A DNA stretch of 64,000 nucleotides, from positions 124,001 through 188,000 of the forward strand of contig NZ_VFOS01000003.1 of the NCBI RefSeq assembly GCF_006716265.1, read 5' to 3'. Made by a program: the position numbers and the translations under genes. Source of the stretch: Rarobacter faecitabidus (lineage in GTDB: Bacteria > Actinomycetota > Actinomycetes > Actinomycetales > Cellulomonadaceae). The notes below the pieces were generated by a model that made no database searches, was not told the origin of the DNA, and was given only the letters and a program-made list of their open reading frames with translations. How positions within the stretch are numbered: the stretch's first letter is position 1; the number at the start of each line of letters is the position of its first letter. This document shows, piece after piece, positions 25,718 to 33,929 of this stretch.

Positions 25718-27976
25718 CTAGATGACCTCCCAGCTAAAGGTCAGATCACCGAGTTGGAAACGATTGCCGTCGGGCACCAGAGCGGGTTCCCCGGGGGTGA
25801 ACTCAAGGATCGTGCTCGCATCCGCCCCCACGATACGGGAGCCATTCGTCGATCCCAGGTCCGTGATCACCAGGCCCACCTCAGTGAACTCAAGGATCGC
25901 GTGGGTCTTGGACAGCGTGCGGGTTTGATCGCGGATCTGCAGCGGTCGCGCATTCGGCCGTCCGGCCTGACTGGGCTTGCGACCGGCGATGTACGTTCCG
26001 CCGTCGAGTTCCATGGGCGGAAGCCCTTCGCCGATCAGCCGAAAACGGGCAACGGGCCGACGCGCCGTTGAGATGAGAGTTACCTCGATGTCGTCATTCC
26101 CCTGATCGTCCGCGTCGGACGAGTCGACCGATCGCTCGGATTCCGGGGTCGCTGCGCCGGCCAGATCCGGCGCCCCACCGACGATACGCGCGTCGCCGGT
26201 GGGGAACTCCCCCGTCGGAAACGCCCCGAATGAGCCTTCAGGAACCGGCGGCACGGCCGGTGCAGGCAGGTCGGCAGGAGGCGGTTCCGGTGCGACGTAT
26301 TGATTCGGTACGAACGGAACAGGTGGCGTTGCGGCGTTGACGGGGCCCGCCCCGGTCGTCTCCGGGGGCACGGCAACGACCGGTTCGTACGGCGGGAGTA
26401 CAGCGCCGCCGGGTGGCATAGGTGCGCCCGCAGTGTCATCGCGCACAGTGGGCGGGACCGGCAGATACGGCGTGGCCTGATCGGGCAACGGGTCGGACGG
26501 CGTCACGGCCACCGACATCGCGGATGCCGGCGCCGCGGGCACTGGCGCCGCGGGCGGCGGCGGAGGCGGCGGAACCGCGGGCAGGGTGGGCGCAGGTAAG
26601 GGAACCGCCATCTGCAGCGGCTCTGCGGGCGCGTCGGAATGCGCCGGAACCGAAGACGTCCGAGGAACTGGCACGACGGACGGCTCGGCAGGAACCGCCC
26701 CCGCGGAGGAGTGATAGTCCGCCGGTGGTGTCGGCTCGGCGGTGTCAGAGGCCGCTGGCAGTGCCGACTCAGCAGGAGTCGCTGGCGGAGTCGGCTCACT
26801 TGGAGCCGCCGGCTTCACCAGCGAGACAGCAGAGCGCGAGGAGGACGCCGAGGGGATGTACGGCGCAGGAGCGGGGTCGCCATGCGAAACGGGGGTCGGC
26901 GCGAGCGTGTATGGACCTGGCGCGGGCGGCGTGTCACCTGTGGGCGACGCGCCACCTTCGGGCAACGCGCCAACTGCGGGCGGGGACGGTGGCGGCGGTG
27001 CTGATTGACCGAGGGGCATCGGTGGCACCCCGGCCCCCTGCTGTGGGGCTGGTGGCGGCGGCACGGGCACGGCATCTGCCAGGGGAACCGGCGGCAGCAC
27101 CGGGGATGCCTGCACGCGAGGTGCCGGCACCGGGACATACGGAGCGAGAGCAGGATCGTGGGACGGTCCAGCACCCGCCTGGAACGGCAGCGGGACGACA
27201 CCCGGCCGGGGCGGGGGTGCAGCCACGTGCGGCACGTCACCGATGGGCGCAGGCGGTGGGAGCGTCCCCGCTGCTACGCCGCCGGATACCTGCGGGTTGG
27301 CCGGAGCCGGCGGCACGCCGTATCCGGGCGGTACGGGAGGCGCGGATCCGATCGGCGGGAGAATCCCTCCCCCGGAACCGACAGCAGAAGGGGGCGGGGG
27401 CGGCGGGGGAACGGGAGCCTGGCTCGCGATCGACCACGGAGCCGCTGGAATGGGCGCCGTGGAGGATAGCGGCGGGGCGGCTGGAGCAGGGGGCAGGGGC
27501 GGCAGCTCTGCGCCGCCCACGGCGGGGATCGGTCCGGTGCCCTCGACTCCGACCACCGGCTCGTCGATTGGCCCGCGCACGGAAATCTGCGCATGCTGAT
27601 CGCTGCGCCGGATGGTGTCCGCCAGCACGGAAATATAGGAGACGTAGGTGTCGAACGCCTCGATGTACGCCCCACCGCCGGGTTCGGCCGCGTTGCTCAG
27701 GGTGTAGCTGTCGATGCCGAGGGTGACAGAGGCGCCGGAACGGAACTCGGAGACGCTGACATGGAATTCGAGCAGCGAACGCCCTGATCCGGCGATCTCA
27801 TCACGAATAACCAGCTCGATCGAGGCGGCTCCGATGTTCGTCACGGTGACGATCCGCCCGGGCGTCCGTCCGCTGAGCGCCTGCGCTGCGGCGGTGGCCG
27901 CGCCGGCGATATCGCGCGTCAGAAGGGCGGTCATGACATCCATGCCGGCGCTCGCCTGCTCGTGCGCTCTGCTCAT
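25718..27976 (-). CDS. FHA-domain protein with long proline-rich linker
   Basis: This 752-residue protein has three parts. The N-terminal 150 residues form a folded alpha/beta domain of unknown family (IVTVTNIGAASIELVIRDE). Residues about 160-620 are extremely rich in proline and alanine and probably disordered. The C-terminal 100 residues are an FHA domain that binds phosphothreonine peptides (GTYIAGRKPSQ, TLSKTHAILEF, DLGSTNGSRI). FHA proteins read Ser/Thr kinase (Pkn) signals in cell-wall growth, division or secretion. No kinase is encoded nearby. SD AGGAG precedes the ATG. It converges on the tRNA terminator. The partner and exact role are unknown. Confidence 0.88.
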   Translation of the reverse strand: MSRAHEQASAGMDVMTALLTRDIAGAATAAAQALSGRTPGRIVTVTNIGAASIELVIRDEIAGSGRSLLEFHVSVSEFRSGASVTLGIDSYTLSNAAEPGGGAYIEAFDTYVSYISVLADTIRRSDQHAQISVRGPIDEPVVGVEGTGPIPAVGGAELPPLPPAPAAPPLSSTAPIPAAPWSIASQAPVPPPPPPPSAVGSGGGILPPIGSAPPVPPGYGVPPAPANPQVSGGVAAGTLPPPAPIGDVPHVAAPPPRPGVVPLPFQAGAGPSHDPALAPYVPVPAPRVQASPVLPPVPLADAVPVPPPPAPQQGAGVPPMPLGQSAPPPPSPPAVGALPEGGASPTGDTPPAPGPYTLAPTPVSHGDPAPAPYIPSASSSRSAVSLVKPAAPSEPTPPATPAESALPAASDTAEPTPPADYHSSAGAVPAEPSVVPVPRTSSVPAHSDAPAEPLQMAVPLPAPTLPAVPPPPPPPAAPVPAAPASAMSVAVTPSDPLPDQATPYLPVPPTVRDDTAGAPMPPGGAVLPPYEPVVAVPPETTGAGPVNAATPPVPFVPNQYVAPEPPPADLPAPAVPPVPEGSFGAFPTGEFPTGDARIVGGAPDLAGAATPESERSVDSSDADDQGNDDIEVTLISTARRPVARFRLIGEGLPPMELDGGTYIAGRKPSQAGRPNARPLQIRDQTRTLSKTHAILEFTEVGLVITDLGSTNGSRIVGADASTILEFTPGEPALVPDGNRFQLGDLTFSWEVI

Positions 27977-28198
27977 AGGAACTCCTCAAGGCCTGTTGCG
28001 CTGGCGCCTGCGAGCGTGTCTCGGCCGCGAGCAACCACTATCGGACATACTACTTAGGATTCGGCACCGACCGTGCCGGGCATTACGCGCACCCTATTGG
28101 TGATTACCCAGTCACCCGGAGTAGTTCCCGCCTCGACCGACTTGCCATATCGCCGGTTCGGCGGTTGAGTGGAAGAGCGCAGCCTAACGGAGGAACAC

Positions 28199-28636
28199 AT
28201 GAGCACAGATAACGAACGACCCCCGCTGAGTGCGGTCGTCGCACGTGCAATAAACGCGGCGGTGAACCTCGCGAAGGCGGAGGTGACGGCCTACAAGGAA
28301 GCACTCGTCCGCAAACTCAAGGACACCGCCGTGGCGATCGCCATGTTCGCGGTGGCCGTCCTATTCCTGTTGATGGTGTTCGTGTTCCTGAACGTCGCCG
28401 CCTATCAGGCACTCACGCTGGCGTTCGCCGGATGGCTGGCGGCATTGATCATGGCAGGTGGCGCGCTGCTCCTCGCGGCCGCACTGGTCATGGTCGGCCA
28501 GAGGGTCGCCAAGCGAAACGAAGTGCCGCCTCCCAGCGAGGTTCCCGAGCACGTGAAGGCGGCAGTGCAAGAGGGCATTGCGAGCGCGCGCGAGCAGACG
28601 GCTGGGGACTCCCCCGCCGCAGAAGGTCAGGAGTAG
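28199..28636 (+). CDS. Actinobacterial Holin-X family membrane protein
   Basis: This 145-residue protein has an amphipathic lysine-containing N-terminal helix (NLAKAEVTAYKEALVRKLKD) and two transmembrane helices (about 45-70 and 78-103). It fits the phage_holin_3_6 (Holin-X) family common in actinobacterial chromosomes. Despite the name, no lysin or phage gene lies near it, so a general membrane role is likely. The ATG at 28199 follows GGAGGA. It is co-transcribed with the DUF3618-like gene 4 nt downstream, a conserved pairing. Confidence 0.85.
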   Translation: MSTDNERPPLSAVVARAINAAVNLAKAEVTAYKEALVRKLKDTAVAIAMFAVAVLFLLMVFVFLNVAAYQALTLAFAGWLAALIMAGGALLLAAALVMVGQRVAKRNEVPPPSEVPEHVKAAVQEGIASAREQTAGDSPAAEGQE

Positions 28637-28640
28637 GACC

Positions 28641-28928
28641 ATGGACGAGTTCTCCGTCGAGAAGGACACCCCTTCGAGGGACGAGGCACGCCACGAGCTT
28701 GACGACGCGGTGGCCGATCTCGTCTTGAGGTTCAAGCCGGCAACACTCGCGAACAATGCGCTGGATGACGCGAAACTGGCGGCGAGCGACGCCGCTGGCT
28801 TCCTCTCGGGTGCGGGACTGCCCGAGACCTCGCCCCGCCGCAGGCGCAATGCCATCGCGATCCTAGCCGGATCCGGCGGCGCGCTCGCCCTTGTGGCGAT
28901 CAAGTTGCTCGGGCGCAAGCGCCGGTAG
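28641..28928 (+). CDS. DUF3618-like membrane-anchored protein
   Basis: This 95-residue protein has an N-terminal amphipathic segment resembling DUF3618 (EARHELDDAVADLVLRF) and one C-terminal transmembrane helix (AIAILAGSGGALALVAIKLL) ending in a basic tail. It probably sits with its N-terminus in the cytosol and works with the Holin-X partner, whose stop lies 4 nt upstream. The ATG at 28641 is preceded by AGGAGTAGG. Function unknown. Confidence 0.78.
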   Translation: MDEFSVEKDTPSRDEARHELDDAVADLVLRFKPATLANNALDDAKLAASDAAGFLSGAGLPETSPRRRRNAIAILAGSGGALALVAIKLLGRKRR

Positions 28929-28965
28929 GGCCGAACCCTCACCTCGCACTCTGCGTCTGAGCGCA

Positions 28966-29007
28966 CGATGGGGTGGCCGCACGATGAATCGTGCGGCCAC
29001 CCCATCG
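28966..29007. terminator. Bidirectional terminator between DUF3618 gene and bldC
   Basis: A perfect 20-bp stem (28966-28985 with 28988-29007) around a 2-nt loop lies between convergent genes. Confidence 0.9.
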
Positions 29008-29016
29008 TTGCGATGG

Positions 29017-29226
29017 TTAGACCTCCGCGCCGCGCCCCGACTCGACGTCTGCCAGGAGGTTGCGGACCTCGCTCTCGCGATAGCGCCGATGGCCGCCCAG
29101 GGTGCGGATGGACGATAGCTTTCCAGCCTTGGCCCATCGCGTGACGGTCTTCGGGTCGACCCGGAACATATTCGCAACCTCAGCGGGGGTAAGCAGAACC
29201 TCGGACGTTGCTGCGTTCGTGGACAT
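29017..29226 (-). CDS. bldC: BldC developmental/transcriptional regulator (MerR-like)
   Basis: This 69-residue winged-helix protein matches actinobacterial BldC closely. It begins the fold at LLTPAEVANMFRVDPKTVTR, followed by WAKAGKLSSIRTLGGHRRY. BldC binds direct repeats head to tail in long promoter regions; in Streptomyces it delays development, and in non-sporulating relatives its role is less clear. SD GGAAGG lies upstream of the ATG. The 338-nt region 29227-29564, between this divergent gene and the DUF3073 gene, holds both promoters and no other gene. Confidence 0.95.
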   Translation of the reverse strand: MSTNAATSEVLLTPAEVANMFRVDPKTVTRWAKAGKLSSIRTLGGHRRYRESEVRNLLADVESGRGAEV

Positions 29227-29564
29227 GGTGTCACCTTCCTTGCAGCGGCCGCTGGCGCCAGATGGTCTGGGACATCGGCCAAACTTGTCAATACTTCAAG
29301 GATGGACGAATGGGCAGGTATCCGACATAGACCTAAGACCCACTTTCAGGCCGAGTTTTCCCCTTCTGCCCCGATTTCTCGACCCTGGCATGGGTGCGCG
29401 GTCCCTCGCCGCGACTTCGCTGGCAGCGAATGTCGAACCGGCAAAGTGGCTTAAACGGGCTCAGGCAATGTACCGTAGAGGGACGAAACATTGATTAATC
29501 ACCGAGGCCGCATGCTTGCACCAAGCCCCTGCCGTCTCGCTTCCACGTTGAGGGGGTCGGAGCC

Positions 29565-29759
29565 ATGGGCCGCGGCCGTCAGAAGGCGAAGCACACTAAG
29601 GTTGCTCGCGAACTCAAGTACTACAGCCCAGCGACGGATTACCGTGCGCTTGAGGAGGAACTGTCTGGTCAGGGTCACCAGACGGATGTAGTCACTGACT
29701 CTAGGTGGGATGTCACCGAGGATGAGGACGACGACTGGCAGTCGTCCTACTCGAACTAA
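29565..29759 (+). CDS. DUF3073 family protein
   Basis: This 64-residue protein begins MGRGRQKAKHTKVARELKY, diagnostic of DUF3073. A basic N-terminus is followed by a very acidic C-terminus (TEDEDDDW). It is a small, actinobacteria-specific, widely conserved protein of unknown function, often located near purM, as here. SD GGAG precedes the ATG. Confidence 0.93.
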   Translation: MGRGRQKAKHTKVARELKYYSPATDYRALEEELSGQGHQTDVVTDSRWDVTEDEDDDWQSSYSN

Positions 29760-29773
29760 CTCGCACATTCGGC

Positions 29774-29820
29774 GCCACCCGTCGCTGTCGTTCTCGGCGC
29801 ATCGACGGGTGGCCGTTTGT
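29774..29820 (+). terminator. Terminator after the DUF3073 gene
   Basis: The stem GCCACCCGTCG/CGACGGGTGGC with an 18-nt loop is followed by CGTTTGTTG, and starts 15 nt after the stop. The rest of the gap up to purM shows nothing further. Confidence 0.8.
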
Positions 29821-30006
29821 TGCCCGCGTTCGCAACAGGGGCCGAATAGGCCGGCGATCGGGCGACGCGGGACAGGCGCACGCTGAGAGGCGCCGAGTTC
29901 ACGAAAAAGCGCCCGAAACATCAACGCAAGTGCGTGCGACCCGCCCGTGGCCGGTAGCACGTGTCCCGCGTGACTCGTGGCGCGTCACTCTTTGCGCGCG
30001 GCGCGC

Positions 30007-31134
30007 CTAGCGGTAGTCGCCGACGAGGCGGACAGCGCCGCCGCTGACGCCCTTGGTGCCGGATACGAGGTCGCCGGCAGTGCCAGAGTCGGCACCGATG
30101 CCCGAGTCGCCCCGGAAAGCAACCGTCCCGAGCACCCACGACGGCAGACCGAGTGCGTCCAGTGCGGCGATGGCGGCGTTCGCCGTCTCGGCCGACACGA
30201 CGGCGACCATTCCGACCCCGAGATTGAGCGTCGATTCCCAGTCGCCCACCGGCACGTTGCCGAGCTCGCGCATCACCTGGAACACCGCGGGGACCTCCCA
30301 CGACGCCCGCTCCACCGTAGCGACGGCACCCTGTGGCAGCACGCGAGCGAGGTTCGCGGCGAGCCCGCCGCCGGTGACGTGTGTCATGGCATGAACCTCG
30401 ACGCGCGGGTCGCGGATCAACGTGAGGCAGTCGGATGCGTAGACGCGGGTCGGCTCGAGCAGTTCCTCACCGAGGGTGCGGCCGAACTCGTCCACGTGAC
30501 GATCCAGTGACCACCCCGCGGCGGCCACGATGGCCCGCACAAGCGAATACCCATTCGAGTGGAGGCCCGACGATGCCATAGCGATCAGCACATCGCCGTC
30601 GGCGACCCGCTCCGGTCCGAGCAGGTCGCCCGCCTCGACCACACCCGTCGCCGCGCCCGCCACATCGTACTCGTCCGCGGCCAGAAGCCCGGGGTGCTCC
30701 GCAGTCTCCCCGCCGACGAGCGCCGTGCCGGCGACCTCGCACGCCTGGGCAATCCCGCGCACGATCGCGGCAATGCGCTCGGGGACGAGCTTCCCCGTCG
30801 CGATGTAGTCCGTCATGAACAGGGGTTCGGCGCCGACGACCACGATGTCGTCGACGACCATGCCGACCAGGTCGAATCCGATGGTGTCGTGGATGTCCAG
30901 GGCCTGCGCGATCGCCACCTTGGTGCCGACCCCATCCGTGGAAGTCGCGAGCAATGGCCGCGAGTACCCGGTGAGGGCGGATGCGTCGAACAGGCCGGCG
31001 AAACCGCCGACTCCCCCGAGGACTCGATCGCTGTGGGTACGGCGCACCGCATCCTTCATCAACTCGACCGCACGGTCGCCGGCCTCGGTGTCGACTCCTG
31101 CGCTCGCGTAGGTCAGGGCGGGGGGATTAGTCAC
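30007..31134 (-). CDS. purM: Phosphoribosylformylglycinamidine cyclo-ligase (AIR synthase)
   Basis: This 375-residue enzyme of purine synthesis closes FGAM to AIR using ATP. Recognisable blocks are YASAGVD, RPLLATSTDGVGTKVAIA, GFDLVGMVVDDIVVVGAEP (metal/ATP region), ALVGGETAEHPG and THVTGGGLAANLARVLP. The length is slightly above the usual 345-350 because of a Gly/Ser-rich C-terminal tail (about 340-375). It follows purF by 33 nt and is the last gene of a four-gene unit. Confidence 0.96.
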   Translation of the reverse strand: MTNPPALTYASAGVDTEAGDRAVELMKDAVRRTHSDRVLGGVGGFAGLFDASALTGYSRPLLATSTDGVGTKVAIAQALDIHDTIGFDLVGMVVDDIVVVGAEPLFMTDYIATGKLVPERIAAIVRGIAQACEVAGTALVGGETAEHPGLLAADEYDVAGAATGVVEAGDLLGPERVADGDVLIAMASSGLHSNGYSLVRAIVAAAGWSLDRHVDEFGRTLGEELLEPTRVYASDCLTLIRDPRVEVHAMTHVTGGGLAANLARVLPQGAVATVERASWEVPAVFQVMRELGNVPVGDWESTLNLGVGMVAVVSAETANAAIAALDALGLPSWVLGTVAFRGDSGIGADSGTAGDLVSGTKGVSGGAVRLVGDYR

Positions 31135-31167
31135 TTGCTCGTTCTCCTGTGGGAAGGGATTGCGGGC

Positions 31168-32712
31168 TTACGGGTGCTGAAGCGCGGTCGCTCCGCCGGA
31201 GGAGACGGACAGCGAAGTGAGGCCATCGTCCGGGCTGCCGAGCGTGACGTCGCGCTCCAGAAGGTTCTTGCCGCGTCGCGCCTCGGCTGGCAGTTCAATG
31301 GGATATTCCCCGGTGAAGCAGGCGGCGCACAACTCTTTCGCGGGCTGCTGTGTGGCCTCGATCATCGCCTCTATCGAGATGTACCCGAGCGTGTCCGCGC
31401 CGAGCGATGAGGCGATCTCGTCGGCCGCGAGGCCATTGGCGATCAACTCAGCGCGCGAGGCGAAGTCGATGCCGTAGAAGCACGGCCACTTCACGGGCGG
31501 CGAGCTGATGCGGACGTGGACCTCCTTGGCGCCGGCCTCGCGCAGCATACGGATCAGGGCGCGCTGTGTGTTGCCGCGAACGATCGAGTCGTCCACGACC
31601 ACGAGCCGCTTGCCCTTGATGACCTCGCGCAGCGGGTTGAGCTTGAGGCGGATGCCGAGCTGGCGGAGCGTGTCCGACGGCTGGATGAAGGTGCGGCCGA
31701 CGTAGCTGTTCTTGGTGAGTCCCTGCCCGAACGGGATGCCGGACTCCTGCGCATAACCGACGGCCGCGGGAGTACCCGACTCGGGCACGGGGATGACGAG
31801 GTCCGCCTCGACGGCGTGCTCGCGGGCGAGGAGTTTGCCCATCTCGACCCGGGCGGCATGAACCGAGCGGCCGCGGATCGACGTGTCGGGTCGCGCCAGG
31901 TAGACGTATTCGAATACGCAGCCCGCGTGCTTGGTCTCGGCGAAGTGGCGAGAGTGCAGCCCGTCCTCGTCGATCCGGATCAGCTCGCCGGGTTCGACCT
32001 CGCGCACGAAGCTAGCGCCGACGATGTCGAGTGCCGGGGTCTCGCTGGCGACGACCCAGCCACGCGAGAGCCGACCCAGGACGAGCGGCCGCACCCCCTG
32101 CGGGTCGCGGGCGGCGTAAAGCGTGGTCTCGTCCATGAATACGAGCGAGAAGGCGCCGCGCACGCGCGGCAAGACTTCCATGGCGGTCTCCTCGAGCGTG
32201 TGCTCGGGATCGCCGGCGAAGAGTGCGGTGATGACTGCGGTGTCGGTCGTGTTGCCGCGCGCGAGCTCCCCGCTGCGCTGCGTGCCGTAACGCTCATAGA
32301 CGAGGTCGACGAGGTCGGCGGTGTTCGTGAGGTTTCCGTTGTGGCCGAGCGCAACCGTCCCGGAGGCCGTGGCGCCGAGGGTCGGCTGAGCGTTCTCCCA
32401 GGTGTTGCCACCGGTGGTCGAATACCGGCAATGACCGACGGCGATATGCCCGGTCAACGCGCCAAGCGCGGTCTCATCGAACACCTGCGAGACGAGACCC
32501 ATGTCCTTGTAGACCAGGATCTGCTCACCGTTGGACGTCGCAATGCCGGCCGACTCCTGACCGCGGTGCTGCAGGGCGTATAGCCCGAAATACGCCAGCT
32601 TTGCCACTTCCTCGCCGGGGGCCCAGAGGCCGAAGACACCGCATTCGTCTTGCGGTCCTTTTTCACCCGGCAGGAGGTCATGGTTCAGGCGTCCATCTCC
32701 ACGTACTGCCAC
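31168..32712 (-). CDS. purF: Amidophosphoribosyltransferase (glutamine PRPP amidotransferase)
   Basis: This enzyme of about 514 residues catalyses the first committed step of purine synthesis: PRPP plus glutamine to phosphoribosylamine. An N-terminal Ntn glutaminase domain follows a propeptide. Cleavage before the Cys in DECGVFGLW (near residue 24) exposes the nucleophile. The PRPP loop VVVDDSIVRGNT lies in the C-terminal PRTase domain, and cysteines near the end (ELCAACFTGEYP) are typical of the Fe-S type. I prefer the GTG at 32712 because the protein then begins like its actinobacterial relatives; a GTG at 32730 is possible. purM follows 33 nt downstream. Confidence 0.95.
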   Translation of the reverse strand: MAVRGDGRLNHDLLPGEKGPQDECGVFGLWAPGEEVAKLAYFGLYALQHRGQESAGIATSNGEQILVYKDMGLVSQVFDETALGALTGHIAVGHCRYSTTGGNTWENAQPTLGATASGTVALGHNGNLTNTADLVDLVYERYGTQRSGELARGNTTDTAVITALFAGDPEHTLEETAMEVLPRVRGAFSLVFMDETTLYAARDPQGVRPLVLGRLSRGWVVASETPALDIVGASFVREVEPGELIRIDEDGLHSRHFAETKHAGCVFEYVYLARPDTSIRGRSVHAARVEMGKLLAREHAVEADLVIPVPESGTPAAVGYAQESGIPFGQGLTKNSYVGRTFIQPSDTLRQLGIRLKLNPLREVIKGKRLVVVDDSIVRGNTQRALIRMLREAGAKEVHVRISSPPVKWPCFYGIDFASRAELIANGLAADEIASSLGADTLGYISIEAMIEATQQPAKELCAACFTGEYPIELPAEARRGKNLLERDVTLGSPDDGLTSLSVSSGGATALQHP

Positions 32713-32760
32713 GTGACCATTGTCCCACACCGCGTCGCCCGTTCCTCCGGGCCGGGGTGC

Positions 32761-33048
32761 CTAGGAGGTGGGCGTCGATTTGCGGTCGGCGCGCACTGCC
32801 AGATAGGCGCCCAGCAGTCCCCCGACGATCACGCCTGCGAGCGCGGTCATGATGATCACGAACCCGAGGTTCTGATCGTGGTCGAGGATGAGCGACGCGA
32901 GCACCGAGGCCAGCACTCCGAGGACGATCCCGGCCGCGGCTCCACTCACGACAAATCGCCCCAGCCGCGGAGCGCGGCGCACGTTGGCGATGGGTGCGCC
33001 GCGGCGGTCGGGGACATCCTGCTGGTCGATGTTCAGCTCGTCGCTCAT
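32761..33048 (-). CDS. Small two-helix membrane protein upstream of purF
   Basis: This 95-residue protein has two transmembrane helices (FVVSGAAAGIVLGVLASVLA, about 32-52, and LGFVIIMTALAGVIVGGLLG, about 60-80). Function is unknown. Comparable small membrane proteins sit beside purF in many actinobacteria. It lies 4 nt after the sterol-carrier gene and 48 nt before purF, so all are likely one transcript. Confidence 0.75.
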   Translation of the reverse strand: MSDELNIDQQDVPDRRGAPIANVRRAPRLGRFVVSGAAAGIVLGVLASVLASLILDHDQNLGFVIIMTALAGVIVGGLLGAYLAVRADRKSTPTS

Positions 33049-33052
33049 TGCC

Positions 33053-33457
33053 TCAGCCTAGGCCAGCGATCGGTAGTGGCAGAAAGACTTCGAGATCGGC
33101 CCTGGCCCCAGAGGCCGAGATCGTGCCCTCGGCGAGACAGTCCGCCCACGACAGCCGGCCCGATACGAGGCCAAGCCAGATGGCGGGTGCCATCTCCACG
33201 ACGTTGGGCGGTGTCCCGCGGGTATGACGCGGGCCGTCGATACACTGGACGGCCCCGCAGGGCGGGACGCGTACCTCGACGCTACGACCCGGGGAGTCCT
33301 CGGCAAGGAACTGGAGGCTGTAACGGACGGCGGTGGCAATGGTGGCGGAGGCCTCGTCCCCGCTCGCCCAACTACGTAGCGCCGCCAAGCCGAACGATGG
33401 CTCTATCTTGCGCGGTGGCACAAAACCCCCATATTCGTTGTCCGAGCCGGTTGTCAT
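33053..33457 (-). CDS. Sterol-carrier (SCP2-like) family protein
   Basis: This protein of about 134 residues contains RSVEVRVPPCGAVQCIDGPRHTRGTPPNVVE, split here as VEVRVPPCGAVQC and HTRGTPPNVVE, a signature of a small actinobacterial SCP2-like family found next to purF. The name implies a hydrophobic cavity for lipid binding; the true ligand is unknown. The ATG at 33457 is chosen. An ATG 33 nt upstream is possible but adds residues outside the family. It is the first gene of the unit leading to purF-purM. Confidence 0.72.
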   Translation of the reverse strand: MTTGSDNEYGGFVPPRKIEPSFGLAALRSWASGDEASATIATAVRYSLQFLAEDSPGRSVEVRVPPCGAVQCIDGPRHTRGTPPNVVEMAPAIWLGLVSGRLSWADCLAEGTISASGARADLEVFLPLPIAGLG

Positions 33458-33552
33458 CTCACATGTCGAGAGACTTTGGCCGCGTCTCACCTGCCGTTTT
33501 GCACGTATCGCGCCGAAAACCGAGGTTGCGTCTCAAAATTCGATACAAAGCC

Positions 33553-33582
33553 TGGACATTCCTTTGCGAACATCAGTATTCT
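33553..33582 (+). promoter_or_regulatory. Promoter giving a leaderless transcript
   Basis: TGGACA, an 18-nt spacer and TATTCT (33577-33582) end 7 nt before the ATG at 33590. Transcription would therefore start at or next to the ATG, giving a leaderless mRNA. Confidence 0.55.
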
Positions 33583-33589
33583 ACTTGTC

Positions 33590-33736
33590 ATGGTCAACGC
33601 CCTGAACGGATTCGATGCGCACTACGCATCCCCCTTTAGCGTTACCTCCTCCCGAATGCCGCGAATGTGTACGCCCGCTGACAACTGTTGTTGTCCGGCG
33701 CCGGTCTTTCGCGTAGACGCAGCTGCCAGCCTCTAA
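33590..33736 (+). CDS. Cysteine-rich regulatory leader peptide (48 codons)
   Basis: This short frame has no SD but starts 7 nt after a -10 element. It encodes 48 residues with a cluster MCTPADNCCCPAPV; the three consecutive TGT codons are at 33686-33694. The TAA lies 27 nt before a terminator-like hairpin, which precedes a sulfurtransferase gene. This is the layout of the leaderless polycysteine upstream frames that act as cysteine-responsive attenuators in mycobacteria: when charged tRNA-Cys is scarce the ribosome stalls on the Cys codons and the terminator is not formed. The role here is inferred from layout; the peptide itself probably has no function. Initiation at an internal ATG (33656 or 33665) is possible. 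Confidence 0.6.
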   Translation: MVNALNGFDAHYASPFSVTSSRMPRMCTPADNCCCPAPVFRVDAAASL

Positions 33737-33763
33737 GTAGCGCTCGCCCCTGCACCGCATTTC

Positions 33764-33808
33764 AAGACCTGCGCCCAGTCGTGCCTCGCGACGCAGGTCT
33801 TTCTCTTT
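33764..33808 (+). terminator. Attenuator-type terminator before the sulfurtransferase gene
   Basis: The stem AAGACCTGCG (33764-33773) with CGCAGGTCTT (33792-33801) is followed by a T-rich stretch TCTCTTT. It lies between the cysteine leader and the sulfurtransferase, so it can only serve as an attenuator of that gene or as the end of the short leader RNA. Confidence 0.65.
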
Positions 33809-33929
33809 GCCTGCCGCGTGAGACGTGACAGCGGGCCCCACCTGGCACACCCTCCCCGCAGCGTGCACCGCAGCCTATTCGATCTGGCGCGGCACCTGCC
33901 CCCAGCGTCATTCGAAGGAATCCCCCATC

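Noticed and set aside
28199-28928. Prophage, suggested by the Holin-X name
   Set aside because: No lysin, portal, integrase or tail gene nearby; the family is chromosomal in actinobacteria.
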